From contig NZ_CP049109.1 in the NCBI RefSeq assembly GCF_011057975.1, positions 1,519,001 to 1,583,000 of the forward strand: a stretch of DNA of 64,000 bases. The letters are read 5' to 3'. A program made the translations under genes and the position numbers. Shown here piece by piece: positions 1 through 8,843 of the stretch. The stretch's first letter is position 1; each line of letters begins with the position of its first letter. The notes under the pieces are model-generated. The model made no database searches. It was not told where the DNA came from and worked only from the letters and a program-made list of their open reading frames with translations. This DNA comes from Sphingosinithalassobacter tenebrarum. GTDB taxonomy: Bacteria; Pseudomonadota; Alphaproteobacteria; Sphingomonadales; Sphingomonadaceae.

Positions 1-2
1 AC

Positions 3-2057
3 AGCCGCGATGATCTGCGATCACAGCTCGATCGCGCATCGGGCGGGGTAATCTTCACGACGATCCAGAAATTTGCCGCGGCGGAAGGGGACGACGTCCT
101 TGCACCCGTCAGCGAGCGGCAGAACGTGGTCGTTATGGTGGACGAGGCGCACCGATCGCAATATGGCTTTCGCGCGCGCATCGATCCGAAGACCGGTAAA
201 CGGGCTTATGGACACGCGAAATATCTTCGCGATGCGCTGCCTAATGCCTCGTTCATCGGCTTCACCGGAACGCCGATCGAGAAGGATGATGTGAACACGC
301 CCGCCGTTTTCGGCGACTATGTCGACATCTACGACATCAGCCGCGCTGTCGAGGACGGCGCGACGGTGCCGATCTATTACGAAAGCCGGCTCGCGCGGAT
401 CGAGCTGCCGGAAGATCAGGTGCCGCTGATCGACGCCGAGGTCGAGGAGCTGACCGAGGACGAGGCGGCGTCGGACCAGGAAAAGCTGAAGGCGCGCTGG
501 GCTGCGGTCGAGCGGCTGGTGGGGGCAAAGGCGCGGCTGCAGCTTGTCGCGGCCGATCTGGTGGAGCATCTCGAACGGCGGCTCGAAGCACTCGACGGCA
601 AAGCGATGGCCGTGTGCATGAGCCGCCGCATTTGCGTTGCACTCTACAATGAGATCGTTGCGCTCCGCCCGGAATGGCATTCCGACGATGTGTCACAGGG
701 CGCGGTCAAGGTGGTGATGACCGGGAGCGCCTCCGATCCACAGGAATGGCAGCCTCATATCGGCGGCAAGGCGCGGCGCGATGCGCTGGCGAAGCGCGCC
801 AAGAACCCGGATGATCCGCTGAAGCTGGTGATCGTACGCGATATGTGGCTGACGGGCTTCGACGCGCCGTCGATGCACACAATGTATATCGACAAGCCAA
901 TGCGCGGGCACGGCCTCATGCAGGCGATCGCTCGCGTAAACCGCGTATTCCGCGACAAGGAAGCGGGCCTTGTCGTCGACTATATCGGCATCGCCCAGAA
1001 TCTGAAGGCGGCGCTTGGGATCTATTCACCGTCCGATCGCGAAAAGACAGGCATCGACGAGAAACTGGCGATCCGGGTCATGCGCGAACGGTTCGAAATA
1101 GTGAGTGCCATGTTTCATGGCTTTGACTGCGAACCCGGCATGCACGGCACCGCCAGCCAGCGGCTCAAATGCCTCGCCGAAGCTCTTGAATGGATTCTCG
1201 CGCGCCAGCACGAAGCCGCGCAGAAGGAAACCAGCGACGACGCGAAGCGGGCAGCACACCGGCGCTTTCAGGACGCAGTTCTCGCACTCAGCAAGGCTTT
1301 CGCGCTGGCGGCGGCCAGCGATGCGGCGAAAGCGATCCGTGACGAGGTTGCGTTTTTCCAGACGGTTCGCGCTGCGCTGGTGAAGAGCAACGGTTCGGGC
1401 AAATCGATGAAGGACCGGGAACTGGCGGTTCAACAATTGATCGACCGTTCGGTAGTCTCGACCGAGATCGTCGACATCCTTCAGGCTGCCGGCATGGAAT
1501 CGCCAGACATCTCGATCCTGTCCGACGAGTTTCTCGCCGAGATGCGCGACAGTGAGCGTCCGAATTTGGCGTTGGAAGCTCTGAAAAAGCTGCTGACCGA
1601 CAAGATACGATCACGGTCGCAATCGCATGCTGTCGAAAGCAGAAAATATTCGGAACGCCTAACGGCCGCGATCGCCCGCTATCACACTAACGCCATCAGC
1701 ACTGTCGAGGTGCTCCAGACGCTGATCGACCTCGCCAAGGAAATCCGCGAAAAGATGGCGCGAGGCGATGAGGAAGGCCTGACAGACGAAGAAATCGCGT
1801 TTTACGAGGCGCTTGCCGACAATGAGAGCGCGGTCGATGTGATGGGCAACGACAGCCTGAAGGTGATCGCGGCCGAGTTGGTGAAGAGTTTGAAAGCCAA
1901 CGCGAGTGTGGACTGGGCGCATCGGGAAACTGCACGTGCGAGAATGCGCGTTCTGGTGAAACGCATCCTGCGGAAATATGGCTACCCGCCAGACCTGCAG
2001 GATGCTGCTGTCCAGACCGTTATCGAGCAAGCTGAACTACTTGCCGCTGCGTGGTAG
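3..2057 (+). CDS. hsdR: Type I restriction endonuclease subunit R, 5'-truncated by the window
   Basis: ATP-dependent motor and restriction subunit of a type I restriction-modification complex. The frame is open from base 3, so the N-terminal nuclease domain and Walker A region lie upstream of the window. Visible are [11 protein letters not shown], the DEAH box at 141-152 followed by RSQYGF, the motif III-like GFTGTPI near 258-278, and the motif VI-like [10 protein letters not shown] near 919-948, then a long helical C-terminal tail that would contact HsdM. These are hallmark HsdR helicase motifs. No intact hsdM or hsdS lies downstream; only an antisense hsdM remnant follows, so the partner genes must be upstream if the system works. 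The restriction family is near certain. Confidence 0.93.
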   Translation, partial: SRDDLRSQLDRASGGVIFTTIQKFAAAEGDDVLAPVSERQNVVVMVDEAHRSQYGFRARIDPKTGKRAYGHAKYLRDALPNASFIGFTGTPIEKDDVNTPAVFGDYVDIYDISRAVEDGATVPIYYESRLARIELPEDQVPLIDAEVEELTEDEAASDQEKLKARWAAVERLVGAKARLQLVAADLVEHLERRLEALDGKAMAVCMSRRICVALYNEIVALRPEWHSDDVSQGAVKVVMTGSASDPQEWQPHIGGKARRDALAKRAKNPDDPLKLVIVRDMWLTGFDAPSMHTMYIDKPMRGHGLMQAIARVNRVFRDKEAGLVVDYIGIAQNLKAALGIYSPSDREKTGIDEKLAIRVMRERFEIVSAMFHGFDCEPGMHGTASQRLKCLAEALEWILARQHEAAQKETSDDAKRAAHRRFQDAVLALSKAFALAAASDAAKAIRDEVAFFQTVRAALVKSNGSGKSMKDRELAVQQLIDRSVVSTEIVDILQAAGMESPDISILSDEFLAEMRDSERPNLALEALKKLLTDKIRSRSQSHAVESRKYSERLTAAIARYHTNAISTVEVLQTLIDLAKEIREKMARGDEEGLTDEEIAFYEALADNESAVDVMGNDSLKVIAAELVKSLKANASVDWAHRETARARMRVLVKRILRKYGYPPDLQDAAVQTVIEQAELLAAAW

Positions 2058-2083
2058 CCATTACGCTTGAGCGGGTCTGCTCG

Positions 2084-2227
2084 TTAAACCAGCTGGATAT
2101 CGTCGATGCGCCTGGCGAAGCGCAGCTAGATGATCTGTTCGACGCCGGTCAGCGGGTTGGACACGCCGTTGGACCATAGGGAGACGCGCAGCTTGTCGAT
2201 CTGGCTGCGGACGGTGCCGGTGAGCAT
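2084..2227 (-). pseudogene. Remnant of an HsdM N-terminus, antisense to hsdR
   Basis: Reading the minus strand from ATG at 2227 gives MLTGTVRSQIDKL, then SNGVSNPLTGVEQII, a stop at 2126-2128, and in the same frame LRFARRIDDIQLV before a second stop at 2084-2086. This follows the start of type I methyltransferase subunits, which typically read MLTG-x-LRSQIDxLW-x-x-FW-x-GGISNPLxxxEQITYLLFxRRLDD. The reading frame is unbroken except for the nonsense codon where Tyr would be. Nothing of the methylase catalytic domain follows; the hsdR stop is 27 bases away. It is a broken gene fragment, most likely from a second type I system or from an inversion. Confidence 0.75.
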
Positions 2228-2293
2228 GGGTTAATCTTGCTCGAATTCTTCAGGGATCTGCCACAGTTGCGCCCGGAAGCCGGGTTTAGCTGT

Positions 2294-2458
2294 ATGAAAA
2301 ACAATCGAATATCTACGGAAGCTTTCAGTCGTTCTGCGCAAGTATGGTTTGGGCGCGCTATTATGCCGGTATTTGTATTTATTGTCGCAATTTGTAATTT
2401 AATTACAGGTATTGATCCATGTTATACTGAAGCATACTTCGCATTAGTAATTTGTTAA
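2294..2458 (+). CDS. Small AT-rich open frame, doubtful 54-residue membrane peptide
   Basis: Starts MKNNRISTEAF and contains a hydrophobic stretch (IMPVFVFIVAICNLITG) that could span a membrane. The stretch from about 2285 to 2460 is clearly richer in A+T than its surroundings and uses codons unlike the neighbouring genes, so it looks acquired. No good ribosome site was seen (GTTTAGCTGT precedes ATG). Apart from this and the hsdM remnant, the 500 bases between hsdR and the PilZ gene hold nothing I recognise. Confidence 0.2.
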   Translation: MKNNRISTEAFSRSAQVWFGRAIMPVFVFIVAICNLITGIDPCYTEAYFALVIC

Positions 2459-2556
2459 GACTCGTCGTTGGATATGGATATCGAGACGACCAATGAAAGT
2501 CGCAGGGGTCGCAGTGGCCAAAACGTAAGTTTGACCGTTTGCGAAGGATCACGGAA

Positions 2557-3249
2557 ATGGATCGGGATGCCAGCCGCCCCCGGGGTGGCGAAATGACGCC
2601 CGGTATGAAGCTTGCGGTGCCTGAGCGGCGGTCGACGTCGCGGCATCTGACCGTCTATCGTACCGCGCGTATGCGGATCGGCAATGTTCAGCGGCTGATC
2701 CTCGTCAAGAATCTGTCCGCCGGCGGCCTAAAGGCGCGGGTGTACGAAGCGGTGCCGGTCGGCTCGGCAATCTGTGTCGAACTGACCGGCGACAACCGGA
2801 TCGACGGCATGGTCGTCTGGGCCGATCCGCCGCATATCGGCGTGCGATTCGACCGCGAGATCGATGTTTCCGAAGTGCTCAACCCGCCCTTCATGGCGTC
2901 CCCGGCTGCCGAGCGGCTGCGCTTTCCGCTACTCGATATTCCGACGACGGGCGTCCTGCGCTGTTCGCAGGAAAGCGCGTCGGTTGCGGTGCACAGCGTC
3001 GCCACGACGGGCGCCCGGTTCGTCTGGCCGGCGCTGCGTTGCGAAGAAGACATGTTCCTCGAGGTGAGCGGTCTCGACAATCATCGCGGCCATATCCTGT
3101 GGCAGGGCGAGGGCATGGCCGAGATCGGCTTTTTCCGCCCGATTGCCTTTGCCACGCTCGCGCAATGGGCAGTGGCGCGCCAGCCGCTGGATGTCCCGCT
3201 GACCGTTGCGAACGGGGAGCCGCCGCTCCAGCAATATCTCACCGCGTGA
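2557..3249 (+). CDS. PilZ-domain protein
   Basis: Probable cyclic-di-GMP effector of 230 residues. The N-terminal part has the PilZ pattern: an arginine-rich patch (ERRSTSRH) giving R-x-x-x-R, then about 30 residues later NLSAGGL matching [D/N]-x-S-x-x-G, and GVRFDREID closing the small barrel. A second, more divergent barrel-like half follows (residues about 115-220). The start chosen is ATG 2557 with GAAGGA 7 bases upstream rather than the in-frame TTG at 2539. The gene converges on and overlaps the tetR stop by 11 bases. The window also has a GGDEF-EAL protein and the flagellar region, which are usual targets of this messenger; the actual partner is unknown. Confidence 0.8.
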   Translation: MDRDASRPRGGEMTPGMKLAVPERRSTSRHLTVYRTARMRIGNVQRLILVKNLSAGGLKARVYEAVPVGSAICVELTGDNRIDGMVVWADPPHIGVRFDREIDVSEVLNPPFMASPAAERLRFPLLDIPTTGVLRCSQESASVAVHSVATTGARFVWPALRCEEDMFLEVSGLDNHRGHILWQGEGMAEIGFFRPIAFATLAQWAVARQPLDVPLTVANGEPPLQQYLTA

Positions 3250-3799
3250 GCGCGGGCGTGACGACCAGCTGATCGAGGATCTTCGCGACTTGCTCGACGG
3301 GCATGTCCGGCCGGTCGCGCAGCCACCAGCTGATGATCACCAGCATCCCCGAAACGCCGAAAATGACCGACAGATCGGCCGGCAGCCAGCTCTCCTCGAT
3401 CGGTTCGGGTGGCTGGATGCTTCCCGCCTGGCGCAGCAGTTCCTCGCGCAGCGCACCCGCCGCGCCGCCGGTGAGCAGCGCGGCCCACAGCTCGCGCCGA
3501 TGGCCGACATATTCGCACAGCGTCCGGCATGCCTGGCGCGTATCCGCTTCGAACAGCACCGGCACGGCCTGAGTCAGCAATTCGCTGATCTCCCCGGCGG
3601 CCAGATCGCTGAGCAGCTCCTGCTTGTCCTTGTAGTGGCGAAAAAAGGTCGCGTATCCCGCCGACGCCTGCGCGACGATATCGCGCACGGTGATCTGATC
3701 GAAGGACTGGTTTTCGAGCAGCGTCAGCAACGCCCGGCGCAATGCTTCGCGCGTGCGGACCACGCGGGCGTCCTGACGCGTTGACGCGGGGTCGGTCAT
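3239..3799 (-). CDS. TetR-family transcriptional regulator
   Basis: About 186 residues. The N-terminal helix-turn-helix reads RREALRRALLTLLE-like helix 1, then ITVRDIVAQASAGYATFFRHYKDKQELL, the classic TetR DNA-binding segment (T-V-x-x-I-A-x-x-A-G-x-x-x-x-x-F-Y-x-H-F-x-x-K-x-x-L). The C-terminal ligand domain is generic. It is divergent from the cytochrome P450 gene, and an inverted repeat covers the gap, so it probably represses itself and the P450 until a small ligand binds. ATG 3799 was preferred to GTG 3814, which lies inside the palindrome. Confidence 0.88.
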   Translation of the reverse strand: MTDPASTRQDARVVRTREALRRALLTLLENQSFDQITVRDIVAQASAGYATFFRHYKDKQELLSDLAAGEISELLTQAVPVLFEADTRQACRTLCEYVGHRRELWAALLTGGAAGALREELLRQAGSIQPPEPIEESWLPADLSVIFGVSGMLVIISWWLRDRPDMPVEQVAKILDQLVVTPALTR

Positions 3800-3804
3800 G
3801 ATTA

Positions 3805-3825
3805 TATGATACACCCTATATCATA
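3805..3825. promoter_or_regulatory. Palindromic operator between tetR and the P450 gene
   Basis: Perfect inverted repeat TATGATA-N7-TATCATA (arms 3805-3811 and 3819-3825) in the 43-base divergent gap. The size and position fit a TetR-family operator overlapping both promoters. The binding itself is inferred. Confidence 0.6.
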
Positions 3826-3842
3826 ATTATGGACAACGCAGC

Positions 3843-5030
3843 ATGAGCACCGCGCCGGAAACGCAAGCCTGCCCTATTGCAGCAAATCGGGACGACCGTA
3901 AATCGGCGCCGCTGGCCGATCGCTTTGCGCGTCCCGATGCGGGCGCGCAGCGGATCGGCAATCTCGCCTTCGCGCGTGATATCCTGCGCAGCCCGGTGGC
4001 GCGGCAGGCGGGGGCGGGGGCGGAATTTGTCGATACCGGCAATCCCGAACATGCCCCGGTCTTCTATCTCGACGGTGCGCCGCACCGGAAGAAGCGTGCT
4101 GCGATCGCGCGTTTCTTCACGCCCAAGGCGGTTACGACGCGGCATCGCGCGGTGATGGAGCGGACTACCGAGGCACTGATCGGCGAATTGCGCGCGAACG
4201 GCCGGGCGCAGCTCGATGAAATCAGCTTCCGGCTGGCGGTCGCGGTTGCGGCGGAGATTGTCGGGCTCGCCGATGGCGACCTCAAGAAGCTTTCGCGGCG
4301 GATCGAGGCGAGCCTGTCGGCGGCGACCGCCAATCGCAAACGCGGACTGGCGGGCGCGATCGCCGGGATCGGGACCGCGTCGAAGACTGCGGTCTTCTAC
4401 TGGACGGAAGTCCGCCCGGCGATCCGCGCGCGGCGCAAGGAACGGCGCGATGACGTCATCTCGCATCTGATCGACGAAGGCTATTCGGATCGGGCGATCC
4501 TGATCGAATGCATGACCTATGGCGCGGCGGGCATGGTGACGACGCGCGAATTCATCGTGATGGTCGCTTGGCACCTGTTCGAGCGGCCCGACCTTGTCGA
4601 ACGCTATCTGGCGAGCGACGATGACGGGCAGATCGCGATATTGCAGGAAATTCTGCGGCTCGAACCGGTCGCCGCGATGGTGCACCGCCGCGCGACCGAG
4701 GCGATCGAGACGCCGAATGGCGAACTGGAGGCCGGCGCGCTGGTCGCGCTCGATATCCGCGCCTCGAACACCGATGCTGCGTCGGTGGGGGCCTGCCCCT
4801 TCGCGATCGATCCCGACCGTGCCGAGCGCGTGAAGGGCAACGGCAATTTCCTGAGCTTCGGCGATGGCGGGCATACCTGTCCGGGCTGGCAGGTCGCGCT
4901 GCACGAAACGCGGATCTTCATCGACGCGCTGATGCGCGTGCCGGGCCTTAAGCTTGAACGCGCGCCCGATATGACGTGGAACAGCGCGCTGATGAGTTAC
5001 GAGCTGCGCAATGCGATCGTGGTGTGTTAA
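3843..5030 (+). CDS. Cytochrome P450
   Basis: Heme-thiolate monooxygenase of 395 residues, soluble bacterial class. The heme-binding loop is FGDGGHTCPGW with the axial cysteine at residue 346; the ExxR pair of helix K is seen in EILRLEP; the I-helix region reads GAAGMVTTREF, where the usual acidic residue before Thr-Thr is replaced by Val, so oxygen activation may differ from the textbook. The alternative PERF-region arginine lies before the heme loop (DPDRAERVKG). No ferredoxin or reductase gene is adjacent. The upstream TetR gene and operator suggest induction by a substrate or related compound. Substrate cannot be named from sequence. Confidence 0.9.
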   Translation: MSTAPETQACPIAANRDDRKSAPLADRFARPDAGAQRIGNLAFARDILRSPVARQAGAGAEFVDTGNPEHAPVFYLDGAPHRKKRAAIARFFTPKAVTTRHRAVMERTTEALIGELRANGRAQLDEISFRLAVAVAAEIVGLADGDLKKLSRRIEASLSAATANRKRGLAGAIAGIGTASKTAVFYWTEVRPAIRARRKERRDDVISHLIDEGYSDRAILIECMTYGAAGMVTTREFIVMVAWHLFERPDLVERYLASDDDGQIAILQEILRLEPVAAMVHRRATEAIETPNGELEAGALVALDIRASNTDAASVGACPFAIDPDRAERVKGNGNFLSFGDGGHTCPGWQVALHETRIFIDALMRVPGLKLERAPDMTWNSALMSYELRNAIVVC

Positions 5031-5041
5031 ACTTAGCATGC

Positions 5042-5174
5042 CGTCGCCCCTGCGCAGGCAGGGGCCCATGTCTGTACCGTAATGACCTGCACCTTGACAC
5101 AATGGCGGAGCTGTCCGTGTCAGGCGTTGCGCAGAAATCGGCAGAAATAGGCCCCTGCCTGCGCAGGGGCGACG
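5042..5174. repeat. Long inverted-repeat intergenic element (sphingomonad REP-like)
   Basis: Perfect 25-base inverted repeats at 5042-5066 and 5150-5174, each built around the inner palindrome CCCCTGCGCAGGCAGGGG. They frame 83 bases with no open frame. It sits between the P450 stop and the convergent stop of the molybdenum hydroxylase operon. Repeats of this appearance are dispersed in sphingomonad genomes. It could act as a bidirectional terminator. Confidence 0.75.
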
Positions 5175-5194
5175 CTTAAGGCGTGCGACACCGG

Positions 5195-7507
5195 TCAGCC
5201 CGCACCCTCCATCGCCGCCAGTATCTTCGACGGCGTCAGCGGCAGATCGAGCAAATCCGCCCCGAACGGCGCCAGCGCGTCGTTGATCGCATTCACCAGC
5301 GTCGGCGGGCCGATGATGTTGCCGCCTTCGCCCGCGCCGCGAAAGCCGCCTTCGGCTTGCGAGGGCGTGGTGATGTGGTGGAATTCGAGCACCGGGACGT
5401 CGGTGATGCCGGGCAGCATATAATCCTTGAACGTCGCCGCGGTCGGATTGCCGTACGCATCATAAGCGAGGTTTTCGAGCAATACCTGCCCGATCCCCTG
5501 CGCGACGCCGCCGGCGACCTGTCCCTCGACCACGGCGGGGTTGATCACGACGCCGCAATCCTCGGCGACCACCCAGCGCTTGATCTCGACGAAACCGCTC
5601 TCGGCGTCGATTTCGACGATGCAGCCATGCGCGGCGCTGGCGAAGACCATCGCCGGGCCCTTGTAGCGATATTGCGCCTCCAGCCCCGGCTCCATGCCCT
5701 CGGGCAGGCGGTCGGGCTCGTTATACGCGATCTCGGCAATGTCGGCGAGGTTGCGGGTCATTTCCTTGGTGCCGGAGACGATGACCTTGCCGTCCTCGAT
5801 GCGCACATCGTCGGGCGTCGCGTTGAGCAGATGCGCGGCGAGGCGCTTGATCTTCTCGATCAATATGTCGGCGGTTTTGATCGCCGCGCCGCCGCCCGCC
5901 ACGGCCTGACGGCTGCCCGCCGCGCCGGGGCCGAAGCCCGCGCGCGTGGAATCGCCTTCGAACACGGTGACGTCCTCGAACGGCACGCCGAGGTGATCGG
6001 CGATCACCTGGGCCATCGTCGTCTGCGTGCCATGCCCCTGCGAGAAGGTGCTCATCATCGCGCTCACCTTGCCGGTGGGCTCGATGCGAAGCTGCGCCAT
6101 TTCGCTCGCCATCACCGGGACGGCGGTGGAGCCGGTCGGCTCGATATAGGTCGCGCAGCCGAAGCCGAGATAGCGGCCAGCCTTGCGTGCCTCGGCCTGT
6201 TCCTTGCGGAAGGCGGGGACGTCGATCTTCTCGAGCAGCAGTTCGAGGCATTCGGCGGGCGTTACGTCTTCCAGCGGGATGCCCATCGACGAGAAAGTCG
6301 GCTGATCGGCGCGCGTCACGATGTTGCGGCGGCGCAATTCGATCGGATCGATCTTCATCCTGCGCGCGGCGATGTCGAGCGTCGTTTCACGCACCAGCGA
6401 TTCCATCGCCCAGGGGCCGCGATAGGCGGCGAGCCCGCCGGTATTGCTGTGCCAGCCGCGCGCGATGAAGCCGAGCCGCGGCATCTTGTACGGTGCCCAG
6501 AGGAACATTGGGACCGCGAGATTGGCGTCGGGCGAATGCGGATAGGCGCCGTTGTTTACAGCGTAATCGACATGGCTCGCAACCATCACGCCATTCTCGT
6601 CGAACCCGGTGCGCAGCGTGCAGATCTGTTCGCGCGCGGGGCAGGCGGCGGTGAGGTTTTCGAGGCGATCCTCGATCCACTTCACCGGGCGTCCGATCAG
6701 CATCCCCGCCGCCATCGCCGCGATTTCCTCGCGCCACGGCTGGACCTTGAGTCCGAAAGCGCCGCCGACATCCTTGGCAAGCACGCGAATGCCCGTTTCG
6801 GGCAGGCGGAACGCCATCGCCACATAGCGCGCGACCATGTGTGGGCTCTGGCAGGCGATATGGATGGTGATGTCGCTGCCGTTCTGCGCGAAGACGACGC
6901 CGCGCGTTTCCATCGGCGCCTGCGCGATGCGCTGATGCCGGACGGTGCCGGTGATCAGATGCGCCGCGCCCGACAGCATTTCCTCAAGGTCTTCGTCTTC
7001 CTCGACTCCCGCTTCGGCGGCGACGTTCGTCTCGACATCGGGGTGGACGGGGGCGCCGCTTTTGGCGTCCTCGATCGTGACCACGGGCGGTTCTTCGTCG
7101 ATATCGACGAATACGGCGGCGGCGGCATCCTCCGCCAGCGCGCGGCTGTCGGCAACGACCATCGCCACCGGATCGCCGACAAACGCGACGCGGCCGTTTG
7201 CCAGCGCCGTCACTTTCGGCCCGGGCGGTGGCGAGACGAGGTAGAAGCTCACCATTTCGATGTCGAACTTCGCGATATCGTCATAGGTGTAGATCGCCCG
7301 CACGCCGGGCATCGAGCGCGCGGCATCGGTGTCGATCGACTTGATCGTCCCGCGCGCGACATTGCTGCGCACGAAGGCGATGTGGAGCATGCCGGGATAG
7401 CTGACGTCATCGACGAACACGCCCTTGCCGGTGAGCAGGCGCTTGTCCTCGGTGCGCGGCATGCGCTGGCCGACGAAGCGCGCGGCGGCGACCTTGGTCT
7501 CGCTCAT
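5195..7507 (-). CDS. CO-dehydrogenase-like molybdenum hydroxylase, large subunit
   Basis: Catalytic molybdopterin-cytosine-dinucleotide subunit of the xanthine dehydrogenase superfamily, 770 residues. It begins MSETKVAAARFVGQ and shows VGQRMPRTEDKRLLTGKG, the aldehyde-oxidase a/b hammerhead, the molybdopterin segments GGAFGLK and GHGTQTTMAQ, and near the end GFRGAGEGGN with the active-site glutamate. The active-site loop reads AYRGPWAMES; true form I CO dehydrogenases have AYRCSFR with a catalytic cysteine, so CO oxidation is unlikely and an aldehyde or N-heterocycle hydroxylase is a better guess. Start overlaps the small-subunit stop (ATGA). Substrate unknown. Confidence 0.9.
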   Translation of the reverse strand: MSETKVAAARFVGQRMPRTEDKRLLTGKGVFVDDVSYPGMLHIAFVRSNVARGTIKSIDTDAARSMPGVRAIYTYDDIAKFDIEMVSFYLVSPPPGPKVTALANGRVAFVGDPVAMVVADSRALAEDAAAAVFVDIDEEPPVVTIEDAKSGAPVHPDVETNVAAEAGVEEDEDLEEMLSGAAHLITGTVRHQRIAQAPMETRGVVFAQNGSDITIHIACQSPHMVARYVAMAFRLPETGIRVLAKDVGGAFGLKVQPWREEIAAMAAGMLIGRPVKWIEDRLENLTAACPAREQICTLRTGFDENGVMVASHVDYAVNNGAYPHSPDANLAVPMFLWAPYKMPRLGFIARGWHSNTGGLAAYRGPWAMESLVRETTLDIAARRMKIDPIELRRRNIVTRADQPTFSSMGIPLEDVTPAECLELLLEKIDVPAFRKEQAEARKAGRYLGFGCATYIEPTGSTAVPVMASEMAQLRIEPTGKVSAMMSTFSQGHGTQTTMAQVIADHLGVPFEDVTVFEGDSTRAGFGPGAAGSRQAVAGGGAAIKTADILIEKIKRLAAHLLNATPDDVRIEDGKVIVSGTKEMTRNLADIAEIAYNEPDRLPEGMEPGLEAQYRYKGPAMVFASAAHGCIVEIDAESGFVEIKRWVVAEDCGVVINPAVVEGQVAGGVAQGIGQVLLENLAYDAYGNPTAATFKDYMLPGITDVPVLEFHHITTPSQAEGGFRGAGEGGNIIGPPTLVNAINDALAPFGADLLDLPLTPSKILAAMEGAG

Positions 7508-7977
7508 GCCGCTTCTCCCGCCAGACGCTGCGCGACGCGGAGGATTCCCTGATAGCCGGTGCAGCGGCAGATATGGCCGGTAAGCGCGTCCTTGAGCGCA
7601 TCCTCGGCTGGTTTGGCCCCATCGGCGGTCAGCGCGGCAAGCGTCATCACGATGCCCGGCGTGCAGAAGCCGCATTGCAGGCCGTGCTCGTCGCGCAATG
7701 CCTGCTGGACGGGGTGGAGCGTGCCGTCGGGATCGGCGAGCCCCTCGACGGTGGTGATCGCAGTGCCGTCGGCCTGTACCGCGAGCATCAGGCACGCGCG
7801 CACCGGCGCGCCGTCGACGATCACGGTGCAGGCGCCGCATACGCCATGTTCGCAGCCGAGATGGGTGCCGGTCTGCCCCAGTTTTCCGCGCAGGAAATCG
7901 GCGAGCGTTTCGCGCGCCTCGACATGCGCGGCCACGGCCTCTCCGTTGACCTTCGTTTCGATGCGATGCTCGCTCAT
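7504..7977 (-). CDS. CO-dehydrogenase-like small subunit, two [2Fe-2S] clusters
   Basis: Electron-transfer subunit of 157 residues starting MSEHRIETKVNGE. The plant-ferredoxin-type cluster is CEHGVCGACTV with a further Cys in VRACLML, and the second cluster is in QCGFCTPG and CRCTGYQ. Length and motif spacing match the small subunits of molybdenum hydroxylases. It passes electrons from the molybdenum centre to the FAD subunit. Its start overlaps the FAD-subunit stop and its stop overlaps the large-subunit start by ATGA, so the three are translationally coupled. Confidence 0.94.
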   Translation of the reverse strand: MSEHRIETKVNGEAVAAHVEARETLADFLRGKLGQTGTHLGCEHGVCGACTVIVDGAPVRACLMLAVQADGTAITTVEGLADPDGTLHPVQQALRDEHGLQCGFCTPGIVMTLAALTADGAKPAEDALKDALTGHICRCTGYQGILRVAQRLAGEAA

Positions 7978-8843
7978 GCCGCCTGCCTCACATTCAGCGT
8001 TTCGGTGAGCGCGCGGGCGAGCGCGCGCTTGGCCACCGTTCGGCGATAGTCGGCGGTGGCGTGGTGATCGTCGAAGGGGTCGGTGTCGGCGACCGCCAGT
8101 TCGGCGATGCCGGCGAAATCGAGCCCCTCGGGTGCCTGGCCGATCAGTGCGGCTTCGGCGCGATAGGACTTCATCGGCATCGGTCCCATGCCGAACCAGG
8201 CGATGCTGGCGTCGGCGACTTTGCCGTTCGTGACACAAATTGTGCCGACCAGCCCGACCAGCGCGAAATCGCCCGGCCGCCGCGCGATTTCGCGGAAGAA
8301 GGGCTGGGTGCCGGGCTTGAGCGTCGGGAAATGCACCGCTGTCACCAGTTCCTCGGGTTCGAGCGCGGTGGTGTAGGGGCCGTAATAAAGCTCCTCGGCC
8401 GGGATCATCCGCCTCTCGCTCGCCGAGCGCACTTCCACCGATGCGCCGAGCGCCACGGCAGTCGCAGGCAGTTCGGCTGCCGGTTCGCCGAGCGACACCG
8501 ATCCGCCGATCGTCCCGCGTGCGCGCGTCTGGACATGGCCGACATGGGAAATGGCGTGGGCGAGGATCGGCAAATGCTCCGCCACCGTCGCGTCGCCCAG
8601 CGCCGCCGCCTGCCGGGTCACTGCGCCGACCTTCAGCCCGTCAGTGCCATGCGAGAAGCCCTGCAACTCGGCGATGCCGTTGATATCGACCACCAGCGAC
8701 GGCGTGCTCATCCGCAGCGCGAGCAGCGGCAGCAACGTCTGCCCGCCCGCGAGGATCGCCGCCTCCGGTCCCGCCTGCGCGAGATGTTCGAGTGCTTCCT
8801 CGAGCGTTTCGGGCTTCACATAGTCGAACGGTGCGGGTTTCAT
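7974..8843 (-). CDS. CO-dehydrogenase-like medium subunit, FAD-binding
   Basis: FAD subunit of 289 residues. The N-terminal FAD motif is AAILAGGQTLLPLLALRM and the second is TRARGTIGGSVSLGEPAAELPA, matching the AGGxSLxPxL and TIGGxxxxxxPxxD/E patterns of the family. The C-terminal CO-dehydrogenase flavoprotein domain follows. It re-oxidises the iron-sulphur subunit and hands electrons to a quinone or other acceptor. Third gene of the coupled operon, overlapping the CoxG-like gene upstream. Confidence 0.93.
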   Translation of the reverse strand: MKPAPFDYVKPETLEEALEHLAQAGPEAAILAGGQTLLPLLALRMSTPSLVVDINGIAELQGFSHGTDGLKVGAVTRQAAALGDATVAEHLPILAHAISHVGHVQTRARGTIGGSVSLGEPAAELPATAVALGASVEVRSASERRMIPAEELYYGPYTTALEPEELVTAVHFPTLKPGTQPFFREIARRPGDFALVGLVGTICVTNGKVADASIAWFGMGPMPMKSYRAEAALIGQAPEGLDFAGIAELAVADTDPFDDHHATADYRRTVAKRALARALTETLNVRQAA

